Shown one piece after another: positions 52,067 through 60,615 of a stretch of 64,000 nt of DNA (its first letter is position 1; the number at the start of each line of letters is the position of its first letter). Under the pieces are notes generated by a model. It was not told the DNA's origin. It saw only the letters and a program-made list of their open reading frames with translations, and made no database searches. A program made the position numbers and the translations under genes. Source of the stretch: Amphibacillus sp052055485 (GTDB taxonomy: Bacteria; Bacillota; Bacilli; Bacillales; Amphibacillaceae); assembly GCF_052055485.1 (NCBI RefSeq), contig NZ_CP197171.1, forward strand, positions 2,914,001 through 2,978,000, read 5' to 3'.

Positions 52067-53524
52067 ATGGATAAAATAGGATGGAATTTTTCAGACAGTT
52101 TTACTGTACTACCAGAGTATCTATTCTCTTATACTGAGCCAACAGCAGTTGATAATCCAAGTTGGGCTGTTATTAACGAATCTTTAGTTAACGAGCTTAA
52201 TTTAAATATCAATCATTTAAGGAGTGATCATGGTTTAGCTATCTTAGCCGGGAATAAAATTCCTGAACGTACAAGCCCCATTGCCCAGGCTTATGCTGGA
52301 CATCAATTTGGTTATTTCACTAAGTTAGGTGATGGTCGAGCCATATTATTAGGTGAACATCTTACAGATAAAGGGGATCAAATTGATATTCAATTAAAAG
52401 GTGCAGGAAAAACCCCTTATTCTAGAGGTGGCGATGGACGTGCAGCATTAGGACCGATGTTACGTGAATACCTGATTAGTGAAGCGATGCATGGACTAAG
52501 AATTCCAACTACTAGGAGCTTGGCAGTTGTGACAACAGGTGAGCAGATTATTCGTGAGGAAGCTTTGCCCGGGGCTATTTTAACGCGAGTTGCTTCAAGT
52601 CATCTGCGAGTTGGTACGTTTCAATATGTTAAACAGTTCGGGTCAATTGATGAATTAAGGCAATTAGCAGATTACACAATCGAACGGCATTTTCCACACA
52701 TAAAAGATGTGTCCAATTGTTATTTAGCATTTTTCAAAGAAATTGTCGAGCGACAAGCGAAGTTAATTGCAAAGTGGGATTTAGTGGGTTTCGTCCATGG
52801 TGTAATGAATACCGATAATATGGCGATAAGTGGTGAAACGATTGATTATGGTCCTTGTGCTTTTATTGACAAATACGAACCGACTGCTGTATTTAGTTCA
52901 ATAGATGAACATGGACGTTATGCTTATAACCAACAAAAGCCAGTTGCCATTTGGAATTTAGCTCGACTAGCAGAAGCTTTACTCCCAATTTTAGCGGAGA
53001 AAAAAGAGGATGCCGTGCATGGAGCAGAAGCTCTACTTGGATATTTTTCGGAAATGTATCAAAAAGAGTGGCTAGCTAGGATGAAAGCAAAGTTAGGTTT
53101 TTTTGAAGAGACGGAGGTTGAGCTCCAGTTCATTGAAGATCTACTTAACTTAATGGAGAAATATCAAGCAGATTATACAGATACTTTCCGTGCCTTAACG
53201 CTTGATGATTATGGTAGACAAGAGTGGTTTAAAACAGATGAATTTAACGAATGGTTTCAAAAATGGCAGGCAAAATTATCTGCTCAATCACAATCGGTCG
53301 AACGAATTAGGGAATTGATGATGTCCTACAATCCTGCGATCATTCCAAGAAATTTTAGAGTAGAGCAAGTACTTGATAAAGCAGTAGAAGAAGGAGATTA
53401 TCAACCGTTTAATCAATTTGTAGCTGTTTTACAGAATCCCTATGCCTATACGGATGAACAAGTCACCTATGCAGAGTTACCCCCTGAGACAGATCAACCA
53501 TATCAAACATTTTGTGGGACTTAG
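52067..53524 (+). CDS. selO: SelO (YdiU) family protein adenylyltransferase
   Basis: 485 residues. SelO is a pseudokinase-fold enzyme that transfers AMP from ATP to protein hydroxyls and acts in oxidative stress responses. Conserved blocks: YAGHQFGYFTKLGDGRAILL, GAGKTPYSRGGDGRAALGPM, TTRSLAVVTTGEQIIREEAL and VHGVMNTDNMAISGETIDYG. The C-terminus ends QTFCGT: the Cys three from the end is where eukaryotic SelO has selenocysteine. ATG 52067 follows AGAAAGGAGA; ATG 52028 lies just after the permease stop. A terminator follows at 53638. Confidence 0.94.
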   Translation: MDKIGWNFSDSFTVLPEYLFSYTEPTAVDNPSWAVINESLVNELNLNINHLRSDHGLAILAGNKIPERTSPIAQAYAGHQFGYFTKLGDGRAILLGEHLTDKGDQIDIQLKGAGKTPYSRGGDGRAALGPMLREYLISEAMHGLRIPTTRSLAVVTTGEQIIREEALPGAILTRVASSHLRVGTFQYVKQFGSIDELRQLADYTIERHFPHIKDVSNCYLAFFKEIVERQAKLIAKWDLVGFVHGVMNTDNMAISGETIDYGPCAFIDKYEPTAVFSSIDEHGRYAYNQQKPVAIWNLARLAEALLPILAEKKEDAVHGAEALLGYFSEMYQKEWLARMKAKLGFFEETEVELQFIEDLLNLMEKYQADYTDTFRALTLDDYGRQEWFKTDEFNEWFQKWQAKLSAQSQSVERIRELMMSYNPAIIPRNFRVEQVLDKAVEEGDYQPFNQFVAVLQNPYAYTDEQVTYAELPPETDQPYQTFCGT

Positions 53525-53637
53525 AGTTGAGCCATTATTAAGAATTTAGATCAAGATAAAGAAGTTTACTTTTGTATCTACCTGCAAAGGTTAGATTTTC
53601 AACTCTTTGTCAAATGGTGTTGGTCAGAGATTATGAC

Positions 53638-53668
53638 AGAAGAATTCAAAGTGAGTTCTTCTTTTTTT
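53638..53668 (+). terminator. Terminator after selO
   Basis: AGAAGAATTC (53638-53647) and GAGTTCTTCT (53653-53662) with one mismatch, followed by a T run. Confidence 0.8.
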
Positions 53669-53717
53669 ATTATCGTATAATGTTCATTTTTACAAACTAA
53701 AGAAAGGTAATGCTAAT

Positions 53718-53990
53718 TGTGCGTCAAAAACTTGATAAGTGATTCCTTTACTCTTTTCTCCTGACTTCTTAAAAGAAGTTATCGACTTAGGTACAAAGGA
53801 ATCTACTAACCTTTTCTATACATCAACAAAAAAGGTGTTAATCAGCCCACATGAACTCATCAACACCATAAATTATAGAATCATTTTTAATTGGAAAATA
53901 TCTATTGAAAAGTTCACTCTTCCCGTCTCTTTCTCAACAACTACAACACATGATGGTAAAAATCAAAGAAAACGATCACCATTTAAATAA
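53718..53990 (+). pseudogene. Possible frameshifted small gene of unknown family
   Basis: GTG 53718, behind GAAAGG, reads VRQKLDK then TGA; one extra A in GATAAG would continue into the open frame VIPLLFSPDFLKEVIDLGTK ESTNLFYTSTKKV to 53990. It resembles the other single-A losses in the window, but the product is not recognised and it overlaps the PspC gene on the opposite strand. Low support. Confidence 0.25.
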
Positions 53991-54190
53991 ATTGCTAAAA
54001 TCAAATATATTACGAAACTGCCAGCATTGGTTAAAATAAAAATTAACCTCACTATATTAGGTGATATATCAAAAAATTCACCTATTCCGCCACAAACACC
54101 AAATAGAACTTTATCTTCAGATAATCTTAAGCTCCTTCTCTCAATAGGGACTCTGATTCTTTTTTTTCTCAAGGTTTGCACCCTTTCCAT
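53963..54190 (-). CDS. PspC domain protein
   Basis: 75 residues. The PspC pattern RLSEDKVLFGVCGGIGEFFD followed by a single helix (RLIFILTNAGSFVIYLILAI) and a short tail. PspC proteins are small membrane proteins in phage-shock/envelope stress systems; in Firmicutes they also occur alone. The start is uncertain: ATG 54190 or the GTG three codons later. Confidence 0.85.
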   Translation of the reverse strand: MERVQTLRKKRIRVPIERRSLRLSEDKVLFGVCGGIGEFFDISPNIVRLIFILTNAGSFVIYLILAIYLNGDRFL

Positions 54191-54285
54191 TGTGGGACTG
54201 AGACTTTATTATTATATATAATAGTAGCATATTTTGTCCCTTTTTACAACTAAAAAGGGTATAAATGGATATATATAAATTCTCA

Positions 54286-54338
54286 TTTATCACAGATAAC
54301 CGTCCGTAAAACTCCCACTGATTGAAGTTTCGTTTTAT
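54286..54338 (+). repeat. Minimal 53-bp copy of the interspersed repeat
   Basis: The left end TTTATCACAGATAACCGTCC is joined directly through GTAAAACTCCCACTGATT to the right end GAAGTTTCGTTTTAT, with no internal modules. The overlap AACTC is the sequence that borders the internal modules in the long copies. Confidence 0.9.
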
Positions 54339-54395
54339 TTTAAGTAAGCTTTTTGGATGATCGATGGAAATAATATAAGCATTTACTATAATAGG

Positions 54396-54531
54396 GTGTT
54401 CAAAAAGTTCAGTAGAAATAACAGATCGAATTTCTTGGTTAGTTTGCTTTTCAGTACCTCACGTATTAAATACATATGTTCCAGTACTCAAAATTGCATT
54501 GTCTCGAACTTATATCCTCCTTTTTGAACAC
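54396..54531. mobile_element. 136-bp element with 12-bp terminal inverted repeats
   Basis: GTGTTCAAAAAG (54396-54407) and CTTTTTGAACAC (54520-54531) are perfect inverses. No coding sequence lies between. The size and ends suit a miniature inverted-repeat element; a long RNA hairpin after the phytoene-synthase-like gene is an alternative. Confidence 0.55.
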
Positions 54532-54571
54532 GCATTTTTATCCCTTAATGATAAACCGATGGTTTCAATTA

Positions 54572-55390
54572 TCAGTCAGTCACTTGATCAACAATTGTTT
54601 TCACTTCTTCACGTGTCATTTTTTCCCGACCATCTTTCATAACCGCCAATGTTTTCACAGCAAGTTTATAGGGGATCTTACAAAAAGTTGCGATATTTCG
54701 ATTGTTGATTGTTTCGATATATTGTTCAGCTAAATTTAAGTTTTTAGTTGCATATTGAAATAGATCTGATCGGCTCCAACCATTTGGGATAAAATTAACA
54801 CCACGTTCTTGATCCTCATCCTGATTACGTAAAATATTAACGGATTGTAAGCCACGCCCAAACCCAATTGCCAGCTCATGATCAGTTTCCGTATCATCAT
54901 ACCATTTCCAAATATCAGAAAGCATGACGCCAACCAGTCCAGCAACGTAGTAAGTATATTCATCTAATTCTTCCTCAGTTGAAATCTGCCAATCTTTTTC
55001 GACCCATTTTGCCATACCTGATGCCATGATCCCTGTTGATTTTTTAACTTTTTCAATAATTCCTTTTGGGCAAACTGTTAACCATTCACTTAATCTTATG
55101 GTTACTTCAGGAAGTTTATCCATATAGGGCTGAATCAGTTGATGGTAAGCATCAGGGTCAAAGGTATTGTGCAATAATTGACTAATGTTTTGAAGCAGAG
55201 TCGTTTTTATATCTGGAGATAGATCTTCATGATCTTCAATTTCATCAATTGCTCGCATACATAAATAGGCTGAGGCAACCGTTTTCTTTAAGGTAGGTTT
55301 TAATAGAACAATAGGTATGTAAAACGTACGGCTCGTCTGTTTTAAAACACGCATAGCCTCATTATATACCTTTTTAGGCTCACTAATCAA
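54572..55390 (-). CDS. Squalene/phytoene synthase family protein
   Basis: 272 residues. Head-to-head prenyl transferase fold: AYLCMRAIDEIEDHEDLSPD (first Asp-rich motif, DExxD), FGRGLQSVNILRNQDEDQER (second, NxLRxxxED) and an RTFY segment near the N-terminus. It would join two C15 or C20 diphosphates; no desaturase or carotenoid partner is near, so the product (squalene-like or carotenoid precursor) is unknown. TTG start with GGAGG 7 nt upstream. Confidence 0.88.
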   Translation of the reverse strand: MISEPKKVYNEAMRVLKQTSRTFYIPIVLLKPTLKKTVASAYLCMRAIDEIEDHEDLSPDIKTTLLQNISQLLHNTFDPDAYHQLIQPYMDKLPEVTIRLSEWLTVCPKGIIEKVKKSTGIMASGMAKWVEKDWQISTEEELDEYTYYVAGLVGVMLSDIWKWYDDTETDHELAIGFGRGLQSVNILRNQDEDQERGVNFIPNGWSRSDLFQYATKNLNLAEQYIETINNRNIATFCKIPYKLAVKTLAVMKDGREKMTREEVKTIVDQVTD

Positions 55391-55599
55391 AATTGTTCCT
55401 CCTTGATGATCGTTTAATAGTTTATTTATATTTAATAGTCTATCAGTTAGTGACAGTCAATCGCAAGGAATATGATGCTATTTCAGCTATTGTAGGAATT
55501 ATTGGTTATAGTGAAAAACATATTTGATTAGATAATGACTTTCAAGAGCACTGCTGCTATGTTAAACTAGTCATCAGTGAAAATTGAAAGGAGCTATTT

Positions 55600-56334
55600 A
55601 TGATGAAAAAATGGCGGCTAATTTTAATGGCTCTGTTATCCATTTTTGTCTTATCAGCATGTAGTGGCAATGATGATGATGGGGAAGAGGGAGCTTTAAA
55701 TGATGGAAGTGAGATGGAAGAAATAGATCCCGACCTAGAGGGAATTCCTGATATAGTAGCTGAAGTTAATGGGGAAGAAATAAGTCGTGAAACATTTGAA
55801 TTAACTTATTTAAGTCAATTTCAGCAATTTGCAATGGAAGCACAGATGTATGGTCAAGAGCTTGATCAAGATCAGTTGAAAGAAGAGTTAGCTGAAAGTA
55901 TGATTGCTCAAGAATTATTATCCCAAGAAGCTGAGCGACGTAATTTTCTTGTTGCGGATAATGATATAGAGGAATTAATTAGTGAACTTGTAGACATAAA
56001 TGATTTAGAATCTGAGGATATTCTCTTTGAATTATATGAGGAGCAAGGAATGTCTGAGGAAGAACTCAGAGAACAATTAGCGCTTCAAATCAAATTAGAT
56101 CAATTAATAGAGGATGAAGGCAAAGATATAACCGTCTCTGCAGAACAAGTAGAGGAGGCTTATGAGGAACTCCTTACCGTATACGAGGATATGGAAGACG
56201 AAAATGAGTTGCCACCATTAGAAGAGATCGAAGCCGATTTAGAAGAACAAATTAGAGCAGAAGAAGAAAGTGAACTGATATTTGCTTTGATTGAGGATCT
56301 GCGTAACGATGCAGAGATCATAAATAACTTTTAA
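55600..56334 (+). CDS. SurA/PrsA-like foldase lipoprotein (SurA_N domain)
   Basis: 244 residues. Lipobox LSAC (about residues 19-22) follows a signal peptide. Then an acidic linker and a SurA N-terminal chaperone-like domain: VAEVNGEEISRETFELTYLS, ESMIAQELLSQEAERRNFLV. The peptidyl-prolyl isomerase domain of PrsA is absent; the C-terminus is a helical, very acidic part. AAAGGAG precedes the ATG pair. Probably helps fold exported proteins (inference). Confidence 0.85.
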   Translation: MMKKWRLILMALLSIFVLSACSGNDDDGEEGALNDGSEMEEIDPDLEGIPDIVAEVNGEEISRETFELTYLSQFQQFAMEAQMYGQELDQDQLKEELAESMIAQELLSQEAERRNFLVADNDIEELISELVDINDLESEDILFELYEEQGMSEEELREQLALQIKLDQLIEDEGKDITVSAEQVEEAYEELLTVYEDMEDENELPPLEEIEADLEEQIRAEEESELIFALIEDLRNDAEIINNF

Positions 56335-56477
56335 GAACAAAAGCGCAGAGTGTCCGTTCAGTAACGTACGAACTGCGCCCATGTATCATGGGTGGGTCGA
56401 TGTTGCCACGCAAAGTGATGGTTTTAATCGATCATTCCTAGCACAGGAGATAAAGGAAAAAATGCATCAGGAGTATG

Positions 56478-56727
56478 TCGACGTTAGCTTGTGTTCCTCA
56501 TTAATCAGTGGGACTAGGGAATACAGACTAAGATCACGACGTCCTGGGACTCAGAATAAGAAGACCACTTATTCTTGCGGTGTAAAGCTTCGCAGTTTTC
56601 CTTAGTGCGGTTACTCACCCCACCGAAAAGACTTGGGACTGGGACTGCGGTTACTCGTCCCACCGGAAACATCTGCATGACCTACATCCTGTAGCCCCAA
56701 CTCCCACTGATTGAAGTTTCGTTTTAT
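56478..56727 (+). repeat. Interspersed repeat copy, 5' end missing
   Basis: Internal modules begin with CGACGTTAGCTTGTGTTCCT and include the CTTATTC hairpin reversed, GGTTACTCACCCCACCG and GGAAACATCTGCATGACCTA, ending AACTCCCACTGATTGAAGTT TCGTTTTAT. The TTTATCACAG left end is absent; unrelated sequence (56335-56477) precedes. Confidence 0.85.
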
Positions 56728-56745
56728 AATTTCTTATGCAATTCA

Positions 56746-56783
56746 AAAGGATCCGACTAAATATTAGTCAGGATCCTTTAATT
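56746..56783. terminator. Strong bidirectional terminator
   Basis: AAAGGATCC (56746-56754), GACTAA/TTAGTC inner stem, GGATCCTTT (56771-56779): near perfect hairpin, at the end of the minus-strand chemoreceptor gene. Confidence 0.9.
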
Positions 56784-56797
56784 TAATAATAAATGAA

Positions 56798-58495
56798 TCA
56801 ATAATCAAATTGTTCAATGCTATGTTGAAGTTTATCTGCTATTGTTGCTAATTCTTTAGATGCTGCATAAATATCTTGCATCATCATGGTTTGTTCTTCA
56901 CCTGATTGATTAATTTTATTGGTACTTGTTGCGGACTGTACAGAGATTTGAGTAATTTCTTCAACTTCATTAACTAGATGATCAACTTGCTCTTTGACCG
57001 AGTCAACGTCTCCTAATAAGTGTGTGAGTTGATCAGCATTTTTAGCTGTAGTTGTTAAAATCGTTTCAAAGGAATCATTTGTCTGTTTAATTAATTTAGT
57101 TCCTTCAATAACAGATGTTTGACCTTGTTTTGTTTTATCAACCGATTCTTTCGTTTCTGCTTGGACTTCATTTATTAGACGAGCAACTTGGTCTGTTGCA
57201 CTGCCTGTTTGTTCTGCCAATTTACGAACTTCCTCAGCAACGACTGAAAAACCTTTACCATGTTCTCCAGCACGTGCGGCTTCGATTGAGGCATTTAAAG
57301 CAAGTAAATTCGTTTGCTCAGAAATGTCAGTGATCAAATTAACAATTTGATCAATTTCTCTAGACTTATCATCAAGGCGATTCGCTATTGTATGGATATC
57401 AGTCGTGTTCTCGTTAATGATCGTCATTTGATTAATCGTTTGATTTACGACTTGACGTCCTGAGTGCGCTACTTGTTCTGCTTCGTTTGAAGCTTTGTTT
57501 AAATGGCCAATTTGTGTTGACATTTTTTCAATAGCGCTAGCCATATCTGTTAAATTTTGATTAGCGATTTCAGTAGAACGTGATTGCTGTTCGACTCCTG
57601 AGGCCATTTCATTTATTGCTAAATGAATGCGATTAGTTGAGGTGTTGCTATCATCAGCTCGTGCAAAAAGTTCTTCAGATGTTGCTGCAATTTGTACAGA
57701 ATTAGTCACAACCTCTTGAATGACCGTTCGAAGAGCTTTGACCATTCGATTGACGTCCTCAGCAAGTAGACCTAATTCATCTTTTGCATGTACTTCTAAT
57801 GGATCAATATTTAGTTTACCTTGTGCAATTTGTTTAACGTGTGTACTGATCCAGTTAATTGGTTTAACGATTCGGCGAACTAAAATACTTGTAATAATTG
57901 CTGCTAAAAAAGGCAGTAATAAACCAACCAAAAGAGTTGGCTTCGTCATTTCCCATGTTCTCTCACTGACAATAGAACCTTCAAAATCAATGGCATTTAT
58001 TGCGATTACTTCATTCTGAGGATTGTGATCACGGAAGATAGGGACATAACCTGTCATTCGGTCCATCCCGCCAAAGTGGTACACTTCTGTGTAATATGAA
58101 TGACCTGACTTAACATGCTCGATCGCTTCATCAGAAATCATGAAATCATCTGATGCTTGAAAACCTTGTGCTTTTAGGTGACTATCCGCGGCTAAAACGG
58201 TTCCGTCTAGGGACAAAATATAATGAGTCTCAAAGATGTCTTTCTTTGTAATTGTCCATTCAATGTCAGATTCAATCTGTTCTAAATAAGATTGATCACC
58301 ATTAATTAATTCCAGAAGTCCATCGGCATCAATGATACCGGTCGTAATGTTGGCACAACCCGTTAGTTCAACGCCAGCAGCTTGTAAAACTTCTCGGTAA
58401 CTTGCTCGATAGTTTATTACTGACAAGGCACTTACACTCAAAAACACAATAATTGAGACAATTATTGTGATCTTTTTTGTTACATTCATTTTCAA
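56798..58495 (-). CDS. Methyl-accepting chemotaxis protein
   Basis: 565 residues. First helix (about 8-26), extracellular sensor (about 30-185; YILSLDGTVLAADSHLKAQG, VYHFGGMDRMTGYVPIFRD, Cache-like), second helix (about 187-208), HAMP (about 210-262) and the MA domain with SEQTNLLALNASIEAARAGE and GKGFSVVAEEVRKLAEQTG. TTG 58495 or ATG 58489 could start it; GAGAGGA lies 9 nt before the TTG. No ligand can be assigned. Confidence 0.93.
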   Translation of the reverse strand: MKMNVTKKITIIVSIIVFLSVSALSVINYRASYREVLQAAGVELTGCANITTGIIDADGLLELINGDQSYLEQIESDIEWTITKKDIFETHYILSLDGTVLAADSHLKAQGFQASDDFMISDEAIEHVKSGHSYYTEVYHFGGMDRMTGYVPIFRDHNPQNEVIAINAIDFEGSIVSERTWEMTKPTLLVGLLLPFLAAIITSILVRRIVKPINWISTHVKQIAQGKLNIDPLEVHAKDELGLLAEDVNRMVKALRTVIQEVVTNSVQIAATSEELFARADDSNTSTNRIHLAINEMASGVEQQSRSTEIANQNLTDMASAIEKMSTQIGHLNKASNEAEQVAHSGRQVVNQTINQMTIINENTTDIHTIANRLDDKSREIDQIVNLITDISEQTNLLALNASIEAARAGEHGKGFSVVAEEVRKLAEQTGSATDQVARLINEVQAETKESVDKTKQGQTSVIEGTKLIKQTNDSFETILTTTAKNADQLTHLLGDVDSVKEQVDHLVNEVEEITQISVQSATSTNKINQSGEEQTMMMQDIYAASKELATIADKLQHSIEQFDY

Positions 58496-58654
58496 TGTCT
58501 AATATCCTCTCTAGGTTCCAATTTATTATTCCATTAAACAAGTATATCGATTGCTTTATTTCTCTGTCAAGATATATAACTAGAACTAAATGCCTATAAA
58601 AATATTTGAATGATTGATCACAGTGTAACTGGTTGGTCTACTTAAGACGGATCG

Positions 58655-58736
58655 TCTGGGACTAGGATTGCACTTACTCGTCCCAGCGAACCCCACATTG
58701 TTGACCCGAGTTTTACAGACGGTTATCTGTGATAAA
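58655..58736 (-). repeat. Truncated copy of the interspersed repeat
   Basis: Reading on the minus strand: TTTATCACAGATAACCGTCT GTAAAACTCGGGTCAACAATG then a reduced module with CTGGGACGAGTAAGTGCAAT. The GAAGTTTCGTTTTAT end is missing. Lies between two minus-strand genes. Confidence 0.8.
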
Positions 58737-58817
58737 AAAATTCTAGCTTAAAGCAATAATCTGACATAAGTTAGGCTCGAATGCATAATAAGCGACGATT
58801 ATAAAAGTGAAAGGAGG

Positions 58818-59459
58818 TTATTGCTTAACAGGCTCAGGATAGTCTACACCTTTTGTATCAACAGTTACTGATTTCATGACAACGTCTTCTAGCGGTTTAT
58901 CATTACTATCACGCTCAAGATTTGCAATTTGATCAACGACATCCATGCCTTCTAGTACCTGTCCAAAAGCTGCATATTGTTTATCTAAATGTGTTGAAGC
59001 CTCGTGCATAATAAAAAATTGCGAACCAGCAGAATTGGGTGATTGAGAACGAGCCATTGAAATAATACCACGATCATGGCTGAGATTATTTTCAAAACCA
59101 TTCTCACTAAATTCCCCAGCGATTGAATAATCAGGTCCACCTAGACCATTTCCTTCTGGATCGCCACCTTGAATCATAAAGTCTGGAATAACACGGTGAA
59201 AAATTAAACCATCATAAAATCCATCTTCAACCAGTGTTACAAAATTAGCTACAGTATTAGGAGCAATGTCAGGAAAGAGCTCAATGATAATTTCTTGATC
59301 ATCCTCCATGGTCATGGTGACGATTGGATTTTCTTCAACGACTGGATAACTAGCTATTTCATCATCAGTACTTGGATTATCTTGTTCACAGGCAGCCATT
59401 AAAAATAGCAAGCTGGTAAGGAACAGGGATAAGTTGAACAGTTTACTTTTTGTTTTCAT
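58818..59459 (-). CDS. Cyclophilin-type peptidyl-prolyl isomerase, lipoprotein
   Basis: 213 residues. A lipobox (LFLMAAC, Cys about 24) follows the signal peptide, so this is an extracytoplasmic foldase. Cyclophilin motifs: APNTVANFVTLVEDGFYDGL, FHRVIPDFMIQGGDPEGNG, and NSAGSQFFIMHEASTHLD; the catalytic Arg in FHRV and Phe/Gln residues are kept. ATG 59459 lies after GGGGGATTA; the longer start at 59483 has no site. A complementary exported foldase to the 55600 lipoprotein. Confidence 0.94.
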   Translation of the reverse strand: MKTKSKLFNLSLFLTSLLFLMAACEQDNPSTDDEIASYPVVEENPIVTMTMEDDQEIIIELFPDIAPNTVANFVTLVEDGFYDGLIFHRVIPDFMIQGGDPEGNGLGGPDYSIAGEFSENGFENNLSHDRGIISMARSQSPNSAGSQFFIMHEASTHLDKQYAAFGQVLEGMDVVDQIANLERDSNDKPLEDVVMKSVTVDTKGVDYPEPVKQ

Positions 59460-59595
59460 AATTTTAATCCCCCAAATTAACAAAGTTAGCTGATATTATA
59501 GCACGTTTTTTGAAGAATTGTTATATCTATAAGTTAGGAGTCCAAGCTAGATGTCGGTTACAACGTATAAATATGAATAAAGGAGGTTTTGAATA

Positions 59596-60393
59596 ATGGT
59601 GAAGATTTATATTGATCCAGGTCATGGTGGAAATGATCCAGGCGCTGTTAGTAACGGGCTTTCTGAAAAAAATCTCACATTACAAATCGGGCATTTTCTA
59701 AGTGATTATTTAAACAAAAACTATCAAGATGTATCTGTTCAAATGTCAAGGACAAAGGATGAAACCGTATCATTAAGGGAACGAACAAATAAAGCAAATA
59801 ATTGGGGAGCTGACCTGTATTTATCGATTCATGTTAATGCAGGGGGAGGAAGTGGGTTTGAAAGCTATATTTTCAACGGTCAGTTTGCTAATCAATCGCG
59901 TACAAAGCAATTAAGGTCCCAAATACATGATACAATCGTTTCGGAAATGAACTGGAATGATCGTGGTAAGAAGGAAGCAAATTTCCATGTATTAAGAGAA
60001 ACAAGAATGTCAGCCGTTTTAACGGAAAGTGGATTCATTGACCATCGTCAAGAGGCAAGATTGATGCGGAATAATGATTGGTTAAAAAAAGTAGCTGTAA
60101 GTCATGCCAAGGGAATTGCCCGAGCGTTTAATTTAAAGGAAACAAGTCAATCCCTTTTAGACGATCCCCTTTATCGAGTTGTAGTGGGCTCGTTTTTAAA
60201 AGAAAAGAATGCAAGAGAAAAAGTTGATTTACTAAAAAAGAAAGGATACGAAAGTTACATTTTCCCTTTTGCCCAGCAAAATAAACGTTATTATCGTGTA
60301 ATTGCTGGTGCATTTCGACAAAGAGAAAATGCTAACCGTCGAGTTAATGATCTTAAAAAAGATGGTTTTGAAAGTTTTATTGTTGAAGTGTAA
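59596..60393 (+). CDS. N-acetylmuramoyl-L-alanine amidase with SPOR repeats (CwlC/CwlV-like)
   Basis: 265 residues. Amidase_3 domain (1-170): IDPGHGGNDPGAVSNGLSEK (zinc His), SLRERTNKANNWGADLYLSI with HVN (zinc His), and VLTESGFIDHRQEARLMRN (catalytic Glu). Two C-terminal SPOR repeats (about 188-265): YRVVVGSFLKEKNAREKVDL and YRVIAGAFRQRENANRRVND. No signal peptide, as in B. subtilis CwlC, the mother-cell lysis enzyme. Strong AAAGGAGG start. Spore-related use is inferred. Confidence 0.93.
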   Translation: MVKIYIDPGHGGNDPGAVSNGLSEKNLTLQIGHFLSDYLNKNYQDVSVQMSRTKDETVSLRERTNKANNWGADLYLSIHVNAGGGSGFESYIFNGQFANQSRTKQLRSQIHDTIVSEMNWNDRGKKEANFHVLRETRMSAVLTESGFIDHRQEARLMRNNDWLKKVAVSHAKGIARAFNLKETSQSLLDDPLYRVVVGSFLKEKNAREKVDLLKKKGYESYIFPFAQQNKRYYRVIAGAFRQRENANRRVNDLKKDGFESFIVEV

Positions 60394-60416
60394 CGCTATA
60401 CGGTAAGAGGCATTGA

Positions 60417-60541
60417 TTTATCACAGCTAACCGACCGTAAAACTCGGGCCAACAATGGGTTTCGATGGGGTGAGTAACCGCACTAAGGAAAACTACGAAG
60501 CTTTACACCGCATGAATAAACTGATTGAAGTTTCATTTTAT
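60417..60541 (+). repeat. Interspersed repeat copy (125 bp)
   Basis: Left end TTTATCACAGCTAACCGACC, one GATGGGGTGAGTAACCGCAC module, then the right end ACTGATTGAAGTTTCATTTTAT with one change. ATTGA stands on both sides (60412-60416 and 60542-60546), perhaps a duplicated target, but this is not seen at other copies. Confidence 0.85.
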
Positions 60542-60570
60542 ATTGAGTATTTTTAGGGCTAAGTCTATAA

Positions 60571-60613
60571 AAAGTCCAGCTAGTTAGTGGTTACTCACCT
60601 TTAGCTGGACTTT
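60571..60613 (-). terminator. Terminator for lexA
   Basis: AAAGTCCAGCTA (60571-60582) and TAGCTGGACTTT (60602-60613): perfect 12-bp stem, with TTTTTATAG following on the minus strand. Confidence 0.88.
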
Positions 60614-60615
60614 AC

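Larger units (their letters stand above)
54191..54571. other. Intergenic region with two small elements
   Basis: Holds the minimal 53-bp repeat copy (54286) and the 136-bp inverted-repeat element (54396). Nothing coding is seen. Confidence 0.6.

Noticed and set aside
56341..56377. Terminator from GCGCAG...CTGCGC after the 55600 gene
   Set aside because: The inverted arms exist, but the loop is long and no T run follows.
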